Source of the DNA: Nocardioides flavus (ex Wang et al. 2016)
GTDB lineage: Bacteria > Actinomycetota > Actinomycetes > Propionibacteriales > Nocardioidaceae
Assembly (NCBI RefSeq): GCF_014653115.1
Contig: NZ_BNAD01000001.1
Coordinates: 744,001-808,000, forward strand
Length of the DNA: 64,000 bases
Direction of reading: 5' to 3'
Shown here: one piece after another, positions 8,838 to 16,484 of the stretch
How positions within the stretch are numbered: the stretch's first letter is position 1
Layout: each line of letters begins with the position of its first letter
Notes under the pieces: model-generated
Databases searched by the model: none
What the model saw: only the letters and a program-made list of their open reading frames with translations
What the model was told of the DNA's origin: nothing
Position numbers and translations under genes: made by a program

Positions 8838-9596
8838 TCAGGGCCGGATGACGTCCTCGGCGGGCGGGGCCTCGACCTCGACCTCGACATCGAACTCCGA
8901 GAACGAGATGGTCCCGCCGTCGCGGGTCGAGGTCGACTCCATCCTCACCACGTGGTGCGGCGCCTCGCTCAGCACCCAGGTCCTCTCCTCGTGGGCGCCG
9001 CCGGGGGAGGCGCTGAGCTCCACGGCCTTCCGGCCGTCGAGGGAGGTCTCCTCCACCACGGTCGCCGGGACCGGACCGTCGACGACGGCGTCCTCCGTAC
9101 GGCCCTTGCCCGAGGCGTTCTTGCCGTTGCGGCGCTGACCGAAGTCGACGACCTCGAACTCGGCGAGCAGCGCGTCGAAGTCGCACAGGCGCGTCACGGT
9201 CCGGTCGTCGAGCTGGAGCCACGACCGACTGAGGCGGTCGAGCACCTGCCGCGGCACGGAGCCGCCGCCGAGGCGGTTGAAGGCACCCGGCTCGCCCTTG
9301 AGCCACGCCCGGTCGCCGATGCGTCGGATGTCGATGTGGCTGCCGCCGACCCTCAGGGTGCCCTTGCACCGGTCCTCGCGGTCCATTCTGAGGTCGACGA
9401 AGTACTGCTCGCCGCCTTCACGCACCTGGCCGGTCACCCGCAGGCTCGTCACCTCGCGCATCGTCTCGCTGGCGGCCGCGACGATGGCGTCGCCGTCCTG
9501 CTGGGCGAAGTCGCTGGTGGTGAAGTCCTCGTACACGCTGCACCCGGTGACCACCGTCAGCGCCGCAGCCGCCGCAACCGATCGGATCGTGCGCAT
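8838..9596 (-). CDS. LppX/LprG-like lipoprotein
   Basis: About 252 residues. An N-terminal signal (MRTIRSVAAAAALTVVTGC) ends in a lipobox-like VTGC, so Cys19 should be lipidated and the protein anchored outside the membrane. The remainder, with segments such as SLRVTGQV, DLRMDREDRCKGTLRVGG, GDRAWLKGE and KAVELSASPGGAHEERTWVL, matches the beta-rich LppX/LprAFG hydrophobic-pocket fold known to carry lipids or glycolipids in mycobacteria. The start at 9596 was chosen for its strong upstream AAGGGGA; an in-frame upstream ATG lacks one. It is convergent with the second sensor kinase, whose stop lies 7 bp away. Ligand unknown. Confidence 0.8.
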   Translation of the reverse strand: MRTIRSVAAAAALTVVTGCSVYEDFTTSDFAQQDGDAIVAAASETMREVTSLRVTGQVREGGEQYFVDLRMDREDRCKGTLRVGGSHIDIRRIGDRAWLKGEPGAFNRLGGGSVPRQVLDRLSRSWLQLDDRTVTRLCDFDALLAEFEVVDFGQRRNGKNASGKGRTEDAVVDGPVPATVVEETSLDGRKAVELSASPGGAHEERTWVLSEAPHHVVRMESTSTRDGGTISFSEFDVEVEVEAPPAEDVIRP

Positions 9597-9665
9597 GGGT
9601 CCCCTTCGTCGTGAGCCGCTCGATCTCATCACGGAGCGCCGCGCGTCGCAGGCGATCGGCGCAAG

Positions 9666-10355
9666 TCAGCCGAGCAGCTCCTCGACCCACGCCGGCACGA
9701 GCCGGCTGGCCGGGCCGCGGCGCGACTCGGCGAAGTCACCGGCCCCCGTGCTCGGCTCGAGGTTGAGCTCGAGGGTGTCGCGCCTGACCCAGTGCACGAA
9801 CGCCGCGGCGGGGTAGACCGTGCCCGAGGTGCCGATCGAGACGAACAGGTCGCACTCCCACAGCGCCTGCTCGACGAGGTCCATGCCATGGGGGATCTCG
9901 CCGAACCACACGACGTCGGGGCGCAGTGCCGACGACCCGCAGCCGGGGCAGGCCGGCCGGTGTGCGAGCGGTCCCTCCCACTCGTGCCGGGAGTCGCAGG
10001 CGGTGCACCACGCCGACCGCAGCCGCCCGTGGATGTGGTGGACGCGTCGCGAGCCGGCTCGCTCGTGGAGGTCGTCGACGTTCTGGGTGACCACGAGCAG
10101 GTCGTCGCCGAGCTCCTCCTCGAGGCGTACGAGCGCGTGGTGGGCGGCGTTGGGTCGCACCCGCGGGAGCGCGGCCCGCCGTGCGTCGTAGAACCGCTGC
10201 ACCAGGTCCGGGTCGTGCGCGAAGGCCTCGGGGGTCGCGACCTGCATCGGGTCGTGGCCCTCCCAGAGCCCGCCGGAGTCGCGGAACGTGGTGAGCCCGC
10301 TCTCGGCGGAGATGCCGGCGCCGGTGAGCACGACGACCTTCTGGTGGCGGCGCAT
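9666..10355 (-). CDS. Sirtuin (NAD-dependent protein deacylase)
   Basis: A 229-residue Sir2 family enzyme. The NAD-binding GAGISAESG (12-20), TQNVDDL (about 90-96), and catalytic His109 in HIHG are present, and a four-cysteine zinc site is formed by C117xxC120 and C136xxC139. Tyr56 and Arg59 in FYDARR correspond to the Tyr/Arg pair that defines class III sirtuins (human SIRT5, E. coli CobB) and lets them remove succinyl or malonyl groups, so desuccinylase activity is expected along with deacetylation. The ATG lies 6 nt after a TAGGAC box (10362-10367, minus strand), divergent from the promoter of the amidohydrolase gene. NAD-dependent deacylation may regulate metabolic enzymes; targets are unknown. 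Confidence 0.93.
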   Translation of the reverse strand: MRRHQKVVVLTGAGISAESGLTTFRDSGGLWEGHDPMQVATPEAFAHDPDLVQRFYDARRAALPRVRPNAAHHALVRLEEELGDDLLVVTQNVDDLHERAGSRRVHHIHGRLRSAWCTACDSRHEWEGPLAHRPACPGCGSSALRPDVVWFGEIPHGMDLVEQALWECDLFVSIGTSGTVYPAAAFVHWVRRDTLELNLEPSTGAGDFAESRRGPASRLVPAWVEELLG

Positions 10356-10361
10356 GCAGCA

Positions 10362-10426
10362 GTCCTACCACCCGCCACCCATAGGGGTGCGGGCGCATGG
10401 AGGTGGTGTCGCGACTGCGGTAGACA
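10362..10426. promoter_or_regulatory. Divergent leaderless promoters (sirtuin / amidohydrolase cluster)
   Basis: A TAGGAC box reading leftward (10362-10367) sits 6 nt before the sirtuin ATG, and TAGACA reading rightward (10421-10426) sits 8 nt before the ATG at 10435. Both fit the -10 position of leaderless transcripts. About 50 bp separate the two boxes, so a single factor could affect both. No clear -35 elements were recognised. Confidence 0.45.
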
Positions 10427-10434
10427 TGTCGGCC

Positions 10435-11235
10435 ATGACGGACTTGGGAGGGACGTCGGACGCCGTGGCGTTCGTCGGCGACTGGAGCGGCCAGCTGGTG
10501 GCGACCTCGGTGCACGCCGGGCACGAGCTGCGCCCGGAGATCGCCGAGGCGATGGTGCTCGACGAGGCCGAGCGGTTCCGCGAGGAGGACCCGTTCACCG
10601 ACCGGCTCGCCGCCGTGGTCCCCGACCACGTCGTGACCCGCCGCTCGCGCTTCGAGGCCGACCTCAACCGGCCCCGTCGCGAGGCGGTCTACCGCACGCC
10701 CGACGACTGCTGGGGCCTGGAGGTCTGGCGCGGGGGCGAGCTGTCGGACGAGCTCTTCGAGGGCAGCCTCGCGACGTACGACGCCTTCTACGACGCGCTG
10801 GCCCCTCGGCTCGACGCCGTGGCCGAGCGCGGGCCGTTCGTGCTGCTCGACGTGCACTCCTACAACCACCGCCGAGACGGCGCCGACGCGCCGCCGGCCC
10901 CGGCCGAGGAGAACCCCGAGGTCAACGTCGGCACCGGCAGCCTCGACCACGACCTGTTCGGCCCGCTCGTCGAACGGTTCATGGGCGACCTGCGTGACGC
11001 CTCGCTGGGGTGCGGCCCGCTCGACGCCCGGGAGAACGTCGCCTTCGAGGGACGCAACCTGGCCTGGTGGGTGCACGACCGCTATCCGCGCGTGGGGTGC
11101 GTGCTGGCGCTGGAGTTCAAGAAGACGTTCATGGACGAGTGGAGCGGGGAGCTGCACCCCGACCGGCTCCGCAGCGCCCAGCTGGGACTCGAGGCGGCGC
11201 TGCCGGGCCTGCACGAGGAGCTCGGGCGGCTGTGA
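10435..11235 (+). CDS. N-formylglutamate amidohydrolase family protein
   Basis: About 266 residues, starting at ATG 10435, or three codons earlier at 10426. Family features are an N-terminal metal-site region (VATSVHAGHEL), the substrate-region motif EADLNRPR near residue 80, the VLLDVHSYNHRR segment near 138, and a C-terminal EFKKTFMDEW. Known relatives release formate and glutamate from N-formylglutamate in the histidine pathway; in this family the metal is bound by His and Glu/Asp side chains. No hut genes are near. Instead it is the first of three overlapping genes (GTGA to the next), so it probably hydrolyses a different N-acyl or peptide-like bond made or used by the neighbouring peptidase and ATP-grasp ligase. 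Confidence 0.85.
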   Translation: MTDLGGTSDAVAFVGDWSGQLVATSVHAGHELRPEIAEAMVLDEAERFREEDPFTDRLAAVVPDHVVTRRSRFEADLNRPRREAVYRTPDDCWGLEVWRGGELSDELFEGSLATYDAFYDALAPRLDAVAERGPFVLLDVHSYNHRRDGADAPPAPAEENPEVNVGTGSLDHDLFGPLVERFMGDLRDASLGCGPLDARENVAFEGRNLAWWVHDRYPRVGCVLALEFKKTFMDEWSGELHPDRLRSAQLGLEAALPGLHEELGRL

Positions 11236-12416
11236 GCGGCGCCGCGGCGCAGGAAGGTCCGGCGCTCAGCGCCGCGGACCTCGCCGTCGACCACCGGCTG
11301 TCGCTGCTGGCGCAGAGCTTCCGCTTCCTGCTCGACATCACGCCCGTCGACGCCGACGACCTGCGCGAGGACTTCCTCGAGGGCCGTGAGCCCGACCCGC
11401 CGTTTACCTACCGCGAGCTCGAGACCGACCCGGCGGTCGTGCGCGCCGAGCTCGACGACATCGACCCCGGCGAGGTCGAGGACCCGGTGCTCGGCCAGCT
11501 CCTGCGCGCCAAGCACCGCGAGATGGAGCTCCAGCTCGACATGCTGGAGGCCCGCGACACCGAGGACTTCCTGCCGCTGAGCGTGGAGCTGTACGGCGGG
11601 GTCTCCCCCTCGCTGCGCCGCCAGGCCGAGGGACTGCTCGCCACGATCACCCGCACCGAGCCCGGCGCGGAGGCGCTCGACGCCGAGGAGTTCCTGGCCC
11701 TCGCGCTGGAGGAGATCGCGCGCTACCGCGAGGAGGACCCCGACCTCGACATGCACGCCGAGATCCGCAGCGACGTCAACGGGGTCATGGTCTCCGGCGA
11801 CGTCCTGCTCATCGGGCCGGAGACCAAGGTCCAGCGCACGCGCGCCGAGGCGCTGCTGCACCACGAGGTCGGCACCCACCTGGTCACGCAGGCCAACGGC
11901 ACCCACCAGCCGATCAAGGTGCTCGGCGTCGGGCTGGCCGGCTACGACGAGACCCAGGAGGGCCTGGCCGTCCTCGCCGAGATCGCCTGCGGCGGGCTCA
12001 CCGCGTTCCGGCTGCGCCAGCTGGCCGGGCGCGTGGTCACCGTCCACCGGATGGTCGCCGGCGCCACGTTCGCCGAGGCGCACGAGGCGCTCGTCGCCGA
12101 CGACTTCCCCAGCCGCAGCGCGTGGACCACCGTCATGCGCGTCTACCGCTCGGGCGGGATGACCAAGGACGCGATCTACCTGCGCGGGCTCGTCGAGCTG
12201 CTCGAGCACCTGGGCTCCGGCGGCGCGCTCGACCAGCTCTGGCTGGGCAAGTTCTCGCTGCGCGACCTGCCGCTCATCGGCGACCTGGAGGAGCGCGGGC
12301 TGCTGCGTCCGGCCCGCGTGCTGCCCCGCTACCTGCACGACCCGGCCGCCCACGACAACCTCGCCCGGGCGGCCGGCACCGACGACCTCAGCACACTCCT
12401 GGAGGGACACGCATGA
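11232..12416 (+). CDS. QEGLA-motif metallopeptidase (DUF1704 / MATCAP family)
   Basis: A 394-residue protein with the HExxxH zinc motif H211-E-V-G-T-H216 and a downstream QEGLA with E243, the expected third ligand. The family (TIGR02421/DUF1704) was long annotated as flavohemoglobin expression-modulating; eukaryotic members are the MATCAP tubulin tyrosine carboxypeptidases, which remove a C-terminal residue. The GTG start overlaps the upstream stop (GTGA), and its TGA overlaps the next ATG (ATGA), so all three genes are coupled. No signal peptide is visible, so it is cytoplasmic. Substrate is unknown; a carboxypeptidase paired with an amino acid ligase suggests an add/remove cycle on a peptide or protein tail. 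Annotation of family is firm, function is inference. Confidence 0.85.
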   Translation: MSGAAAQEGPALSAADLAVDHRLSLLAQSFRFLLDITPVDADDLREDFLEGREPDPPFTYRELETDPAVVRAELDDIDPGEVEDPVLGQLLRAKHREMELQLDMLEARDTEDFLPLSVELYGGVSPSLRRQAEGLLATITRTEPGAEALDAEEFLALALEEIARYREEDPDLDMHAEIRSDVNGVMVSGDVLLIGPETKVQRTRAEALLHHEVGTHLVTQANGTHQPIKVLGVGLAGYDETQEGLAVLAEIACGGLTAFRLRQLAGRVVTVHRMVAGATFAEAHEALVADDFPSRSAWTTVMRVYRSGGMTKDAIYLRGLVELLEHLGSGGALDQLWLGKFSLRDLPLIGDLEERGLLRPARVLPRYLHDPAAHDNLARAAGTDDLSTLLEGHA

Positions 12417-13453
12417 AGATCGGATTCGTCGTCAACGACATCGAGACGGAGAAGGCGGAGTACACCACCAACCGCCTCGCCCTGGCCGCCAAGGAGATGG
12501 GGCACGAGGCCTGGTACATGGGCATCGGCGACTTCGCCTACGAGCCCGACGGGTCGCTGAGCACCAAGGCCCGCGCCGGCCAGGCCAAGACCTACCGCTC
12601 GCTCGAGCGCCACATGTCCGACGTCAAGCGTCCCGACGTCGAGCAGCTCATCGGCATGGACGAGTTCGACGTGGTGATGCTGCGCAACGACCCGGCCGAC
12701 GACGCCGAGACCGACCCGTGGCGCAACAACGCCGGCGTCGCGTTCGGCCAGCTCATCGCCTCCAGCGGCGTCCTCGTGGTCAACGACCCGACGAGCCTGG
12801 CCAACGCGCTGTCGAAGGCCTACTTCCAGCACTTCCCCGAGATCGTCCGTCCCCGCACGCTCATCTCGCGCGACGAGGACATGATCGAGGAGTTCATCTC
12901 CGAGCTCGGCGGCAAGGCCGTGCTCAAGCCCCTGCAGGGGTCGGGCGGCGCGGGCGTCTTCCTCGTCGACCGCAAGGAGGCACCCAACCTCAAGCAGATC
13001 ATCGAGGCGATCTCGCGCGACGGCTACGTCGTGGCCCAGGAGTACCTCCCGGAGGCGGCCAAGGGCGACGTGCGGATGTTCGTGATGAACGGCGAGCCGC
13101 TGATGGTCGACGGGGCGTACGCCGCCTTCCGGCGCACGCCGTCGACCAAGGACATCCGCTCCAACATGTCGGCCGGCGGCAAGGCCGAGAAGGTCAAGGT
13201 CACCGACGAGATGCTGGAGATGGTCGAGGTCGTGCGGCCCAAGCTCGTGGCCGACGGCATGTTCCTGGTGGGCCTCGACATCGTCGGCGACAAGCTGATG
13301 GAGATCAACGTCTTCAGCCCCGGCGGCCTCGGCAGCGCCCAGGCGCTCTACGAGGTCAACTTCGCGCCCGCGATCATCGCCGAGCTCGAGCGCAAGGTGA
13401 ACATCCGCAAGCACTACCCGGAGATCGACAACACGAGCCTCGCGACGAGCTGA
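12413..13453 (+). CDS. Glutathione-synthase-like ATP-grasp ligase
   Basis: A 346-residue ATP-grasp enzyme. The N-terminal domain (MKIGFVVNDIETEKAEYTT) is followed by the ATP-binding KAVLKPLQGSGGAGVFLV (about 160-177), the DVRMFVMNGEPL region, and the metal-binding GLDIVGDKLMEINVFSPGG (about 283-301). The order resembles GshB and RimK-type carboxylate-amine ligases, which activate a carboxylate as acyl-phosphate and join it to an amine. The ATG overlaps the peptidase stop (ATGA). Actinobacteria normally use mycothiol rather than glutathione and no gshA is near, so true glutathione synthesis is unlikely. Ligation of an amino acid to a small molecule or protein tail is more plausible given the two upstream hydrolases. 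Confidence 0.88.
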   Translation: MKIGFVVNDIETEKAEYTTNRLALAAKEMGHEAWYMGIGDFAYEPDGSLSTKARAGQAKTYRSLERHMSDVKRPDVEQLIGMDEFDVVMLRNDPADDAETDPWRNNAGVAFGQLIASSGVLVVNDPTSLANALSKAYFQHFPEIVRPRTLISRDEDMIEEFISELGGKAVLKPLQGSGGAGVFLVDRKEAPNLKQIIEAISRDGYVVAQEYLPEAAKGDVRMFVMNGEPLMVDGAYAAFRRTPSTKDIRSNMSAGGKAEKVKVTDEMLEMVEVVRPKLVADGMFLVGLDIVGDKLMEINVFSPGGLGSAQALYEVNFAPAIIAELERKVNIRKHYPEIDNTSLATS

Positions 13454-13468
13454 GGCCGGGCCCGCCCG

Positions 13469-14638
13469 CTACGCGACGCCGGCAGCCGCGCGGCGGGCGT
13501 ACGCCCACCCCGGTCGCCGGAGGAGGAACGACCACCGGTCGTGCCACGTCTCCGCAGCAGCCACGTCGGCGGCGATGTCGGCCCACTCGTGGGTCGCGAT
13601 GCGCGCCGGGTTGAAGGAGTCGATGTTGGCCGTCAGGCCGTAGACCACCGGCTCGCCCTCCTCCTCGAAGGTGCCGAAGAGGCGGTCCCAGAGGATGAGG
13701 ATGCTGCCGTGGTTGCGGTCGAGGTAGTCGCGGTTGGAGCCGTGGTGCACCCGGTGGTGGGAGGGCGTGTTGAAGACCTTCTCCACCCAGCCGAGCCGCT
13801 GGATCGCCTCGGTGTGGATCCAGAACTGGTAGATCAGGTTGATGCCGCGGGCCTGCTCGATGAGCGCGGGGCGTACGCCGGCCAGCGCGAGCAGGCCGTA
13901 CGGCACGGACAGCGTGACGCCCTCGGCGACCGGCTGGCGCAGCGCGGTCGAGAGGTTGTAGCGCTCGCTGGAGTGGTGGACGACGTGCACCGCCCACAGC
14001 CAGCGGCTCTCGTGGCTGAGCCGGTGGTTCCAGTAGTAGACGAAGTCCCAGCCGAGCACGGCGACGAGTGCCGCCCACGGGCCGGTGCCGAGGTCGAGCG
14101 GCGAACGCGCGAACAGCCGCTTGCCCGACGTCATGGCAGCCCACGTCGTCGAGGTGACCAGCGCGGTGGAGGCGACCGCGCTGACCGCGAGCCCGCCGTG
14201 GGCCCGGCGCAGCGCCGGCGGTGTGCGGTCGGCGGTCCGCACGGCGGGCGCCTGCCGGATCCCGGCCAGCTCCTCCTGCACCTCGCGCACCTCGGCCGGC
14301 ACCGTCCGGGGGTCGGGCAGCCGGCCGTCGCGCAGCCGTCGGCGTACGACGTCACCGACCGTGGTGAGCACCGCGGCCGCCGCGCCCACCGCCAGCAGGG
14401 TGCGCCCGTGCCGCCCGACGCCCGGGGTGACGGGGTCGAGCAGGCGGCGCGCGACGTACGGCGCGGCGAGGCTGCCGAGGCCCATGCTGAGGCTCGCGAC
14501 CGTGTCGGCGAGCTGGTAGTCGCCGGCACGGGTGCCGGGCTCCACCGGGTGCGCGCGCTGCCAGGCGTACTCCGCGGCCATGGCGCCGATGAACGCGGGG
14601 ATCGCCGCGACCGTGAGGTCGACCTTCACGCGCGCCAT
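13469..14638 (-). CDS. Sterol desaturase / fatty acid hydroxylase superfamily protein
   Basis: A 389-residue integral membrane di-iron enzyme. The histidine clusters of the superfamily are visible: HRLSHE (about residue 207), HVVHH (about 221), HTE, and HHRVHH (about 295). They sit between hydrophobic helices such as WAALVAVLGWDFVYYW and GVTLSVPYGLLALAGV. An N-terminal ~150-residue extension contains two more hydrophobic stretches and a charged linker. Members hydroxylate or desaturate lipids, sterols or carotenoids using O2. The gene begins 9 nt after menB and on the same strand, so they are co-transcribed; a link to isoprenoid quinone chemistry or to membrane lipid is possible but unproven. 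It converges with the ATP-grasp gene across 15 bp. Confidence 0.85.
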   Translation of the reverse strand: MARVKVDLTVAAIPAFIGAMAAEYAWQRAHPVEPGTRAGDYQLADTVASLSMGLGSLAAPYVARRLLDPVTPGVGRHGRTLLAVGAAAAVLTTVGDVVRRRLRDGRLPDPRTVPAEVREVQEELAGIRQAPAVRTADRTPPALRRAHGGLAVSAVASTALVTSTTWAAMTSGKRLFARSPLDLGTGPWAALVAVLGWDFVYYWNHRLSHESRWLWAVHVVHHSSERYNLSTALRQPVAEGVTLSVPYGLLALAGVRPALIEQARGINLIYQFWIHTEAIQRLGWVEKVFNTPSHHRVHHGSNRDYLDRNHGSILILWDRLFGTFEEEGEPVVYGLTANIDSFNPARIATHEWADIAADVAAAETWHDRWSFLLRRPGWAYARRAAAGVA

Positions 14639-14647
14639 TGTGCAGGC

Positions 14648-15583
14648 TCAGTAGTACCAGGGGTAGGGCGACCAGTCCGGCTCGCGCTTCTCGAGGAACT
14701 GGTCGCGTCCCTCCTGCGCCTCGTCGGTCATGTAGGCCAGGCGGGTGGTCTCGCCGGCGAAGAGCTGCTGGCCGACCAGGCCGTCGTCGAGGAGGTTGAA
14801 GGAGTACTTCAGCATCCGCTGGGCGGTGGGCGACTTGCCGTTGATCTTGCGGCCCCACTCCAGCGCCTCGCGCTCGAGGTCGGCGTGGTCGACGACGCGG
14901 TTGACCGCACCCATGCGGTGCATGGTCTCGGCGTCGTACTCGTCGCCGAGGAAGAAGATCTCCCGGGCGAACTTCTGCCCCACCTGCCGGGCGAGGTAGG
15001 CCGAGCCGTAGCCGCCGTCGAAGGAGCCGACGTCGGCGTCGGTCTGCTTGAAGCGCGCGTGCTCGCGGCTGGCGAGCGTCAGGTCGGCGACGACGTGCAG
15101 GCTGTGCCCGCCGCCCGCGGCCCAGCCGGGCACGACGCAGATGACGACCTTCGGCATGAAGCGGATCAGCCGCTGGCACTCGAGGATGTGGAGGCGGGCG
15201 AGCCTGGCCTTGTCGATCGGGTTGGGCTCGGCTCCGGCGTCGTCGTGGCCGGGAGTCTCGTACTGGTAGCCCGCGCGTCCGCGGATGCGCTGGTCGCCGC
15301 CGGTGCAGAAGGCCCACTTGCCGTTCTTCGCGCTCGGCCCGTTGCCGGTGAGGATCACGCAGCCCACGTCGGCGGACGTGCGCGCGTGCTCCAGCGTGCG
15401 CAGCAGCTCGTCGACGGTGTGCGGCCGGAAGGCGTTGAGGACGTCGGGGCGGTCGAAGGCGATGCGTACGGTGCCGTGCGCCCGCGCGCGGTGGTAGGTC
15501 AGGTCGGTGAGGTCCTCGAAGCCGGGCACGACGTCCCAGGCCTCGGGGTCGAAGATCTCGCTGACGCCCTCGATCGCACTCAT
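14648..15583 (-). CDS. menB: 1,4-dihydroxy-2-naphthoyl-CoA synthase
   Basis: A 311-residue crotonase-fold enzyme that cyclises o-succinylbenzoyl-CoA to dihydroxynaphthoyl-CoA in menaquinone synthesis. MenB-specific features are the long N-terminal portion with FDRPDVLNAFRPHTVDELL, the active-site loop NGKWAFCTGGDQRIRG, the oxyanion segment VPGWAAGGGHSLHVV (about 170-184), the Asp in TDADVGSFDGGYGS (about 205-218), and the C-terminal WSPYPWYY. The ATG at 15583 lies 7 nt after TAACCT (15591-15596, minus strand), a leaderless arrangement. The frame continues upstream through an intergenic repeat but that part is not protein-like. No other men genes are adjacent. Confidence 0.95.
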   Translation of the reverse strand: MSAIEGVSEIFDPEAWDVVPGFEDLTDLTYHRARAHGTVRIAFDRPDVLNAFRPHTVDELLRTLEHARTSADVGCVILTGNGPSAKNGKWAFCTGGDQRIRGRAGYQYETPGHDDAGAEPNPIDKARLARLHILECQRLIRFMPKVVICVVPGWAAGGGHSLHVVADLTLASREHARFKQTDADVGSFDGGYGSAYLARQVGQKFAREIFFLGDEYDAETMHRMGAVNRVVDHADLEREALEWGRKINGKSPTAQRMLKYSFNLLDDGLVGQQLFAGETTRLAYMTDEAQEGRDQFLEKREPDWSPYPWYY

Positions 15584-15622
15584 GTGCGCGAGGTTATCGG
15601 GCAGCTCGTCCCCGCCCCTGCG

Positions 15623-15718
15623 GGGTAGTCCAGTGAGCTCCTGCTGCTGGGGCTGGGTAGTCCAGTGAGCTCCTGTCGTCCTGAGGGCGGAAGTGCAGCA
15701 TCTCGCCACTGGACTACC
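15623..15718. repeat. Intergenic repeat with two direct and one inverted copy (GGTAGTCCAGTG family)
   Basis: The 21-base unit GGGTAGTCCAGTGAGCTCCTG (written here in two parts: GGGTAGTCCAGTG then AGCTCCTG) occurs at 15623-15643 and 15655-15675. Its first 12 bases reappear inverted as CACTGGACTACC at 15707-15718, so copy two can fold with it around a 39-base core. The element lies between the divergent menB and Ddn-like promoters. Confidence 0.85.
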
Positions 15719-15755
15719 GCGGAAGATCGCCGCGGCCCGCGGTGTTGTGCCGGGC

Positions 15756-16196
15756 ATGGCACTGACTGGAACGTACGTACCGAGCACGTCCGACTGGGTC
15801 CGCAACCAGGTCGAGGAGTACGAGGCGACCGCCGGCGCACGGGCCAACACCCTGCCGGACACCGACTACCCGATCGTGGTGATCACCTCGGTCGGCGCGA
15901 AGTCGGGCCACCTGCGCAAGAACCCGGTGATGCGGGTCGAGCGCGACGGCGCCTACCTCGCGGTGGCCTCGAAGGGTGGCGCCCCGGACAACCCGGAGTG
16001 GTTCCACAACTTCCTCGCCCACCCCGAGGTCGAGCTGCAGGACGGTGCGGAGAAGCACGTCTACACCGCGCGCATCCTCGAGGGGGAGGAGCGGGCGGAC
16101 TGGTGGCAGCACGCCGTCGCGACCTGGCCGACGTACGCCTCCTACCAGGAGAAGACCGACCGCGAGATCCCGCTGTTCCTGCTCGAGCGCGCCTGA
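15756..16196 (+). CDS. Deazaflavin (F420)-dependent nitroreductase family protein (Ddn-like)
   Basis: A 146-residue split-barrel protein of the Ddn/FDOR-A group. The DxYPIVVITSVGAKSGHLRKNPVM stretch (about residues 33-56) contains the conserved TxGRxSG-like turn with basic residues that bind the F420 phosphate, followed by GAYLAVASKGGAPDNPEWFHNFLAHPEVEL, which is the other family signature. Such enzymes reduce quinones or nitro compounds with F420H2; mycobacterial Ddn reduces menaquinone. The divergent neighbour is menB, which fits a menaquinone role. The ATG at 15756 was chosen because the family begins with a short segment before WVRNQVEEYEA. The following small gene converges 1 bp away. 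Confidence 0.88.
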   Translation: MALTGTYVPSTSDWVRNQVEEYEATAGARANTLPDTDYPIVVITSVGAKSGHLRKNPVMRVERDGAYLAVASKGGAPDNPEWFHNFLAHPEVELQDGAEKHVYTARILEGEERADWWQHAVATWPTYASYQEKTDREIPLFLLERA

Positions 16197-16197
16197 G

Positions 16198-16368
16198 TCA
16201 GACCGGCTCATCCGGGGTGTGCTCGACCTCGTCGACGACCGCCTCGTCGTCGAGGTCCTCGTCGTGCACGACGGTCTCCTCGTCGGGGTCCGCATGGGCC
16301 GGCGCCTCCGGCTCGAACGGGTCCTCCGGCTGCGTGGCGTCCTCGGGGAACGTCGCGTCCTCGCTCAT
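16198..16368 (-). CDS. Small highly acidic protein of unknown function
   Basis: A 56-residue protein beginning MSEDATFPEDATQPEDP, composed mainly of Glu, Asp, Pro and Val, and predicted disordered. A GAGAGGAC ribosome site precedes the ATG. It has no cysteine, no membrane segment and no C-terminal GGQ/GGE, so it is not Pup. The two short PEDATQPEDPFEPEAP repeats are visible. I do not recognise a family. Its stop lies immediately beside the stop of the Ddn-like gene, so the two are convergent. Confidence 0.5.
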   Translation of the reverse strand: MSEDATFPEDATQPEDPFEPEAPAHADPDEETVVHDEDLDDEAVVDEVEHTPDEPV

Positions 16369-16484
16369 GGCCGTGTCCTCTCGTCGGGTGCTGCCGTTCG
16401 TACCCCCATCCGACCGCGTCATGCGGCCGGGCGCAACGGCTCGTCGCCCTTCCCGTCGGCGGGCGGTGGCTCCACAATGACGCG

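Noticed and set aside
12413..13453. True glutathione synthase
   Set aside because: Actinobacteria of this kind generally use mycothiol, no gshA is present, and the gene context is a different three-gene cluster.
16198..16368. Prokaryotic ubiquitin-like protein Pup
   Set aside because: Size and acidity fit but the C-terminus is DEPV, not GGQ/GGE, and no proteasome genes are near.
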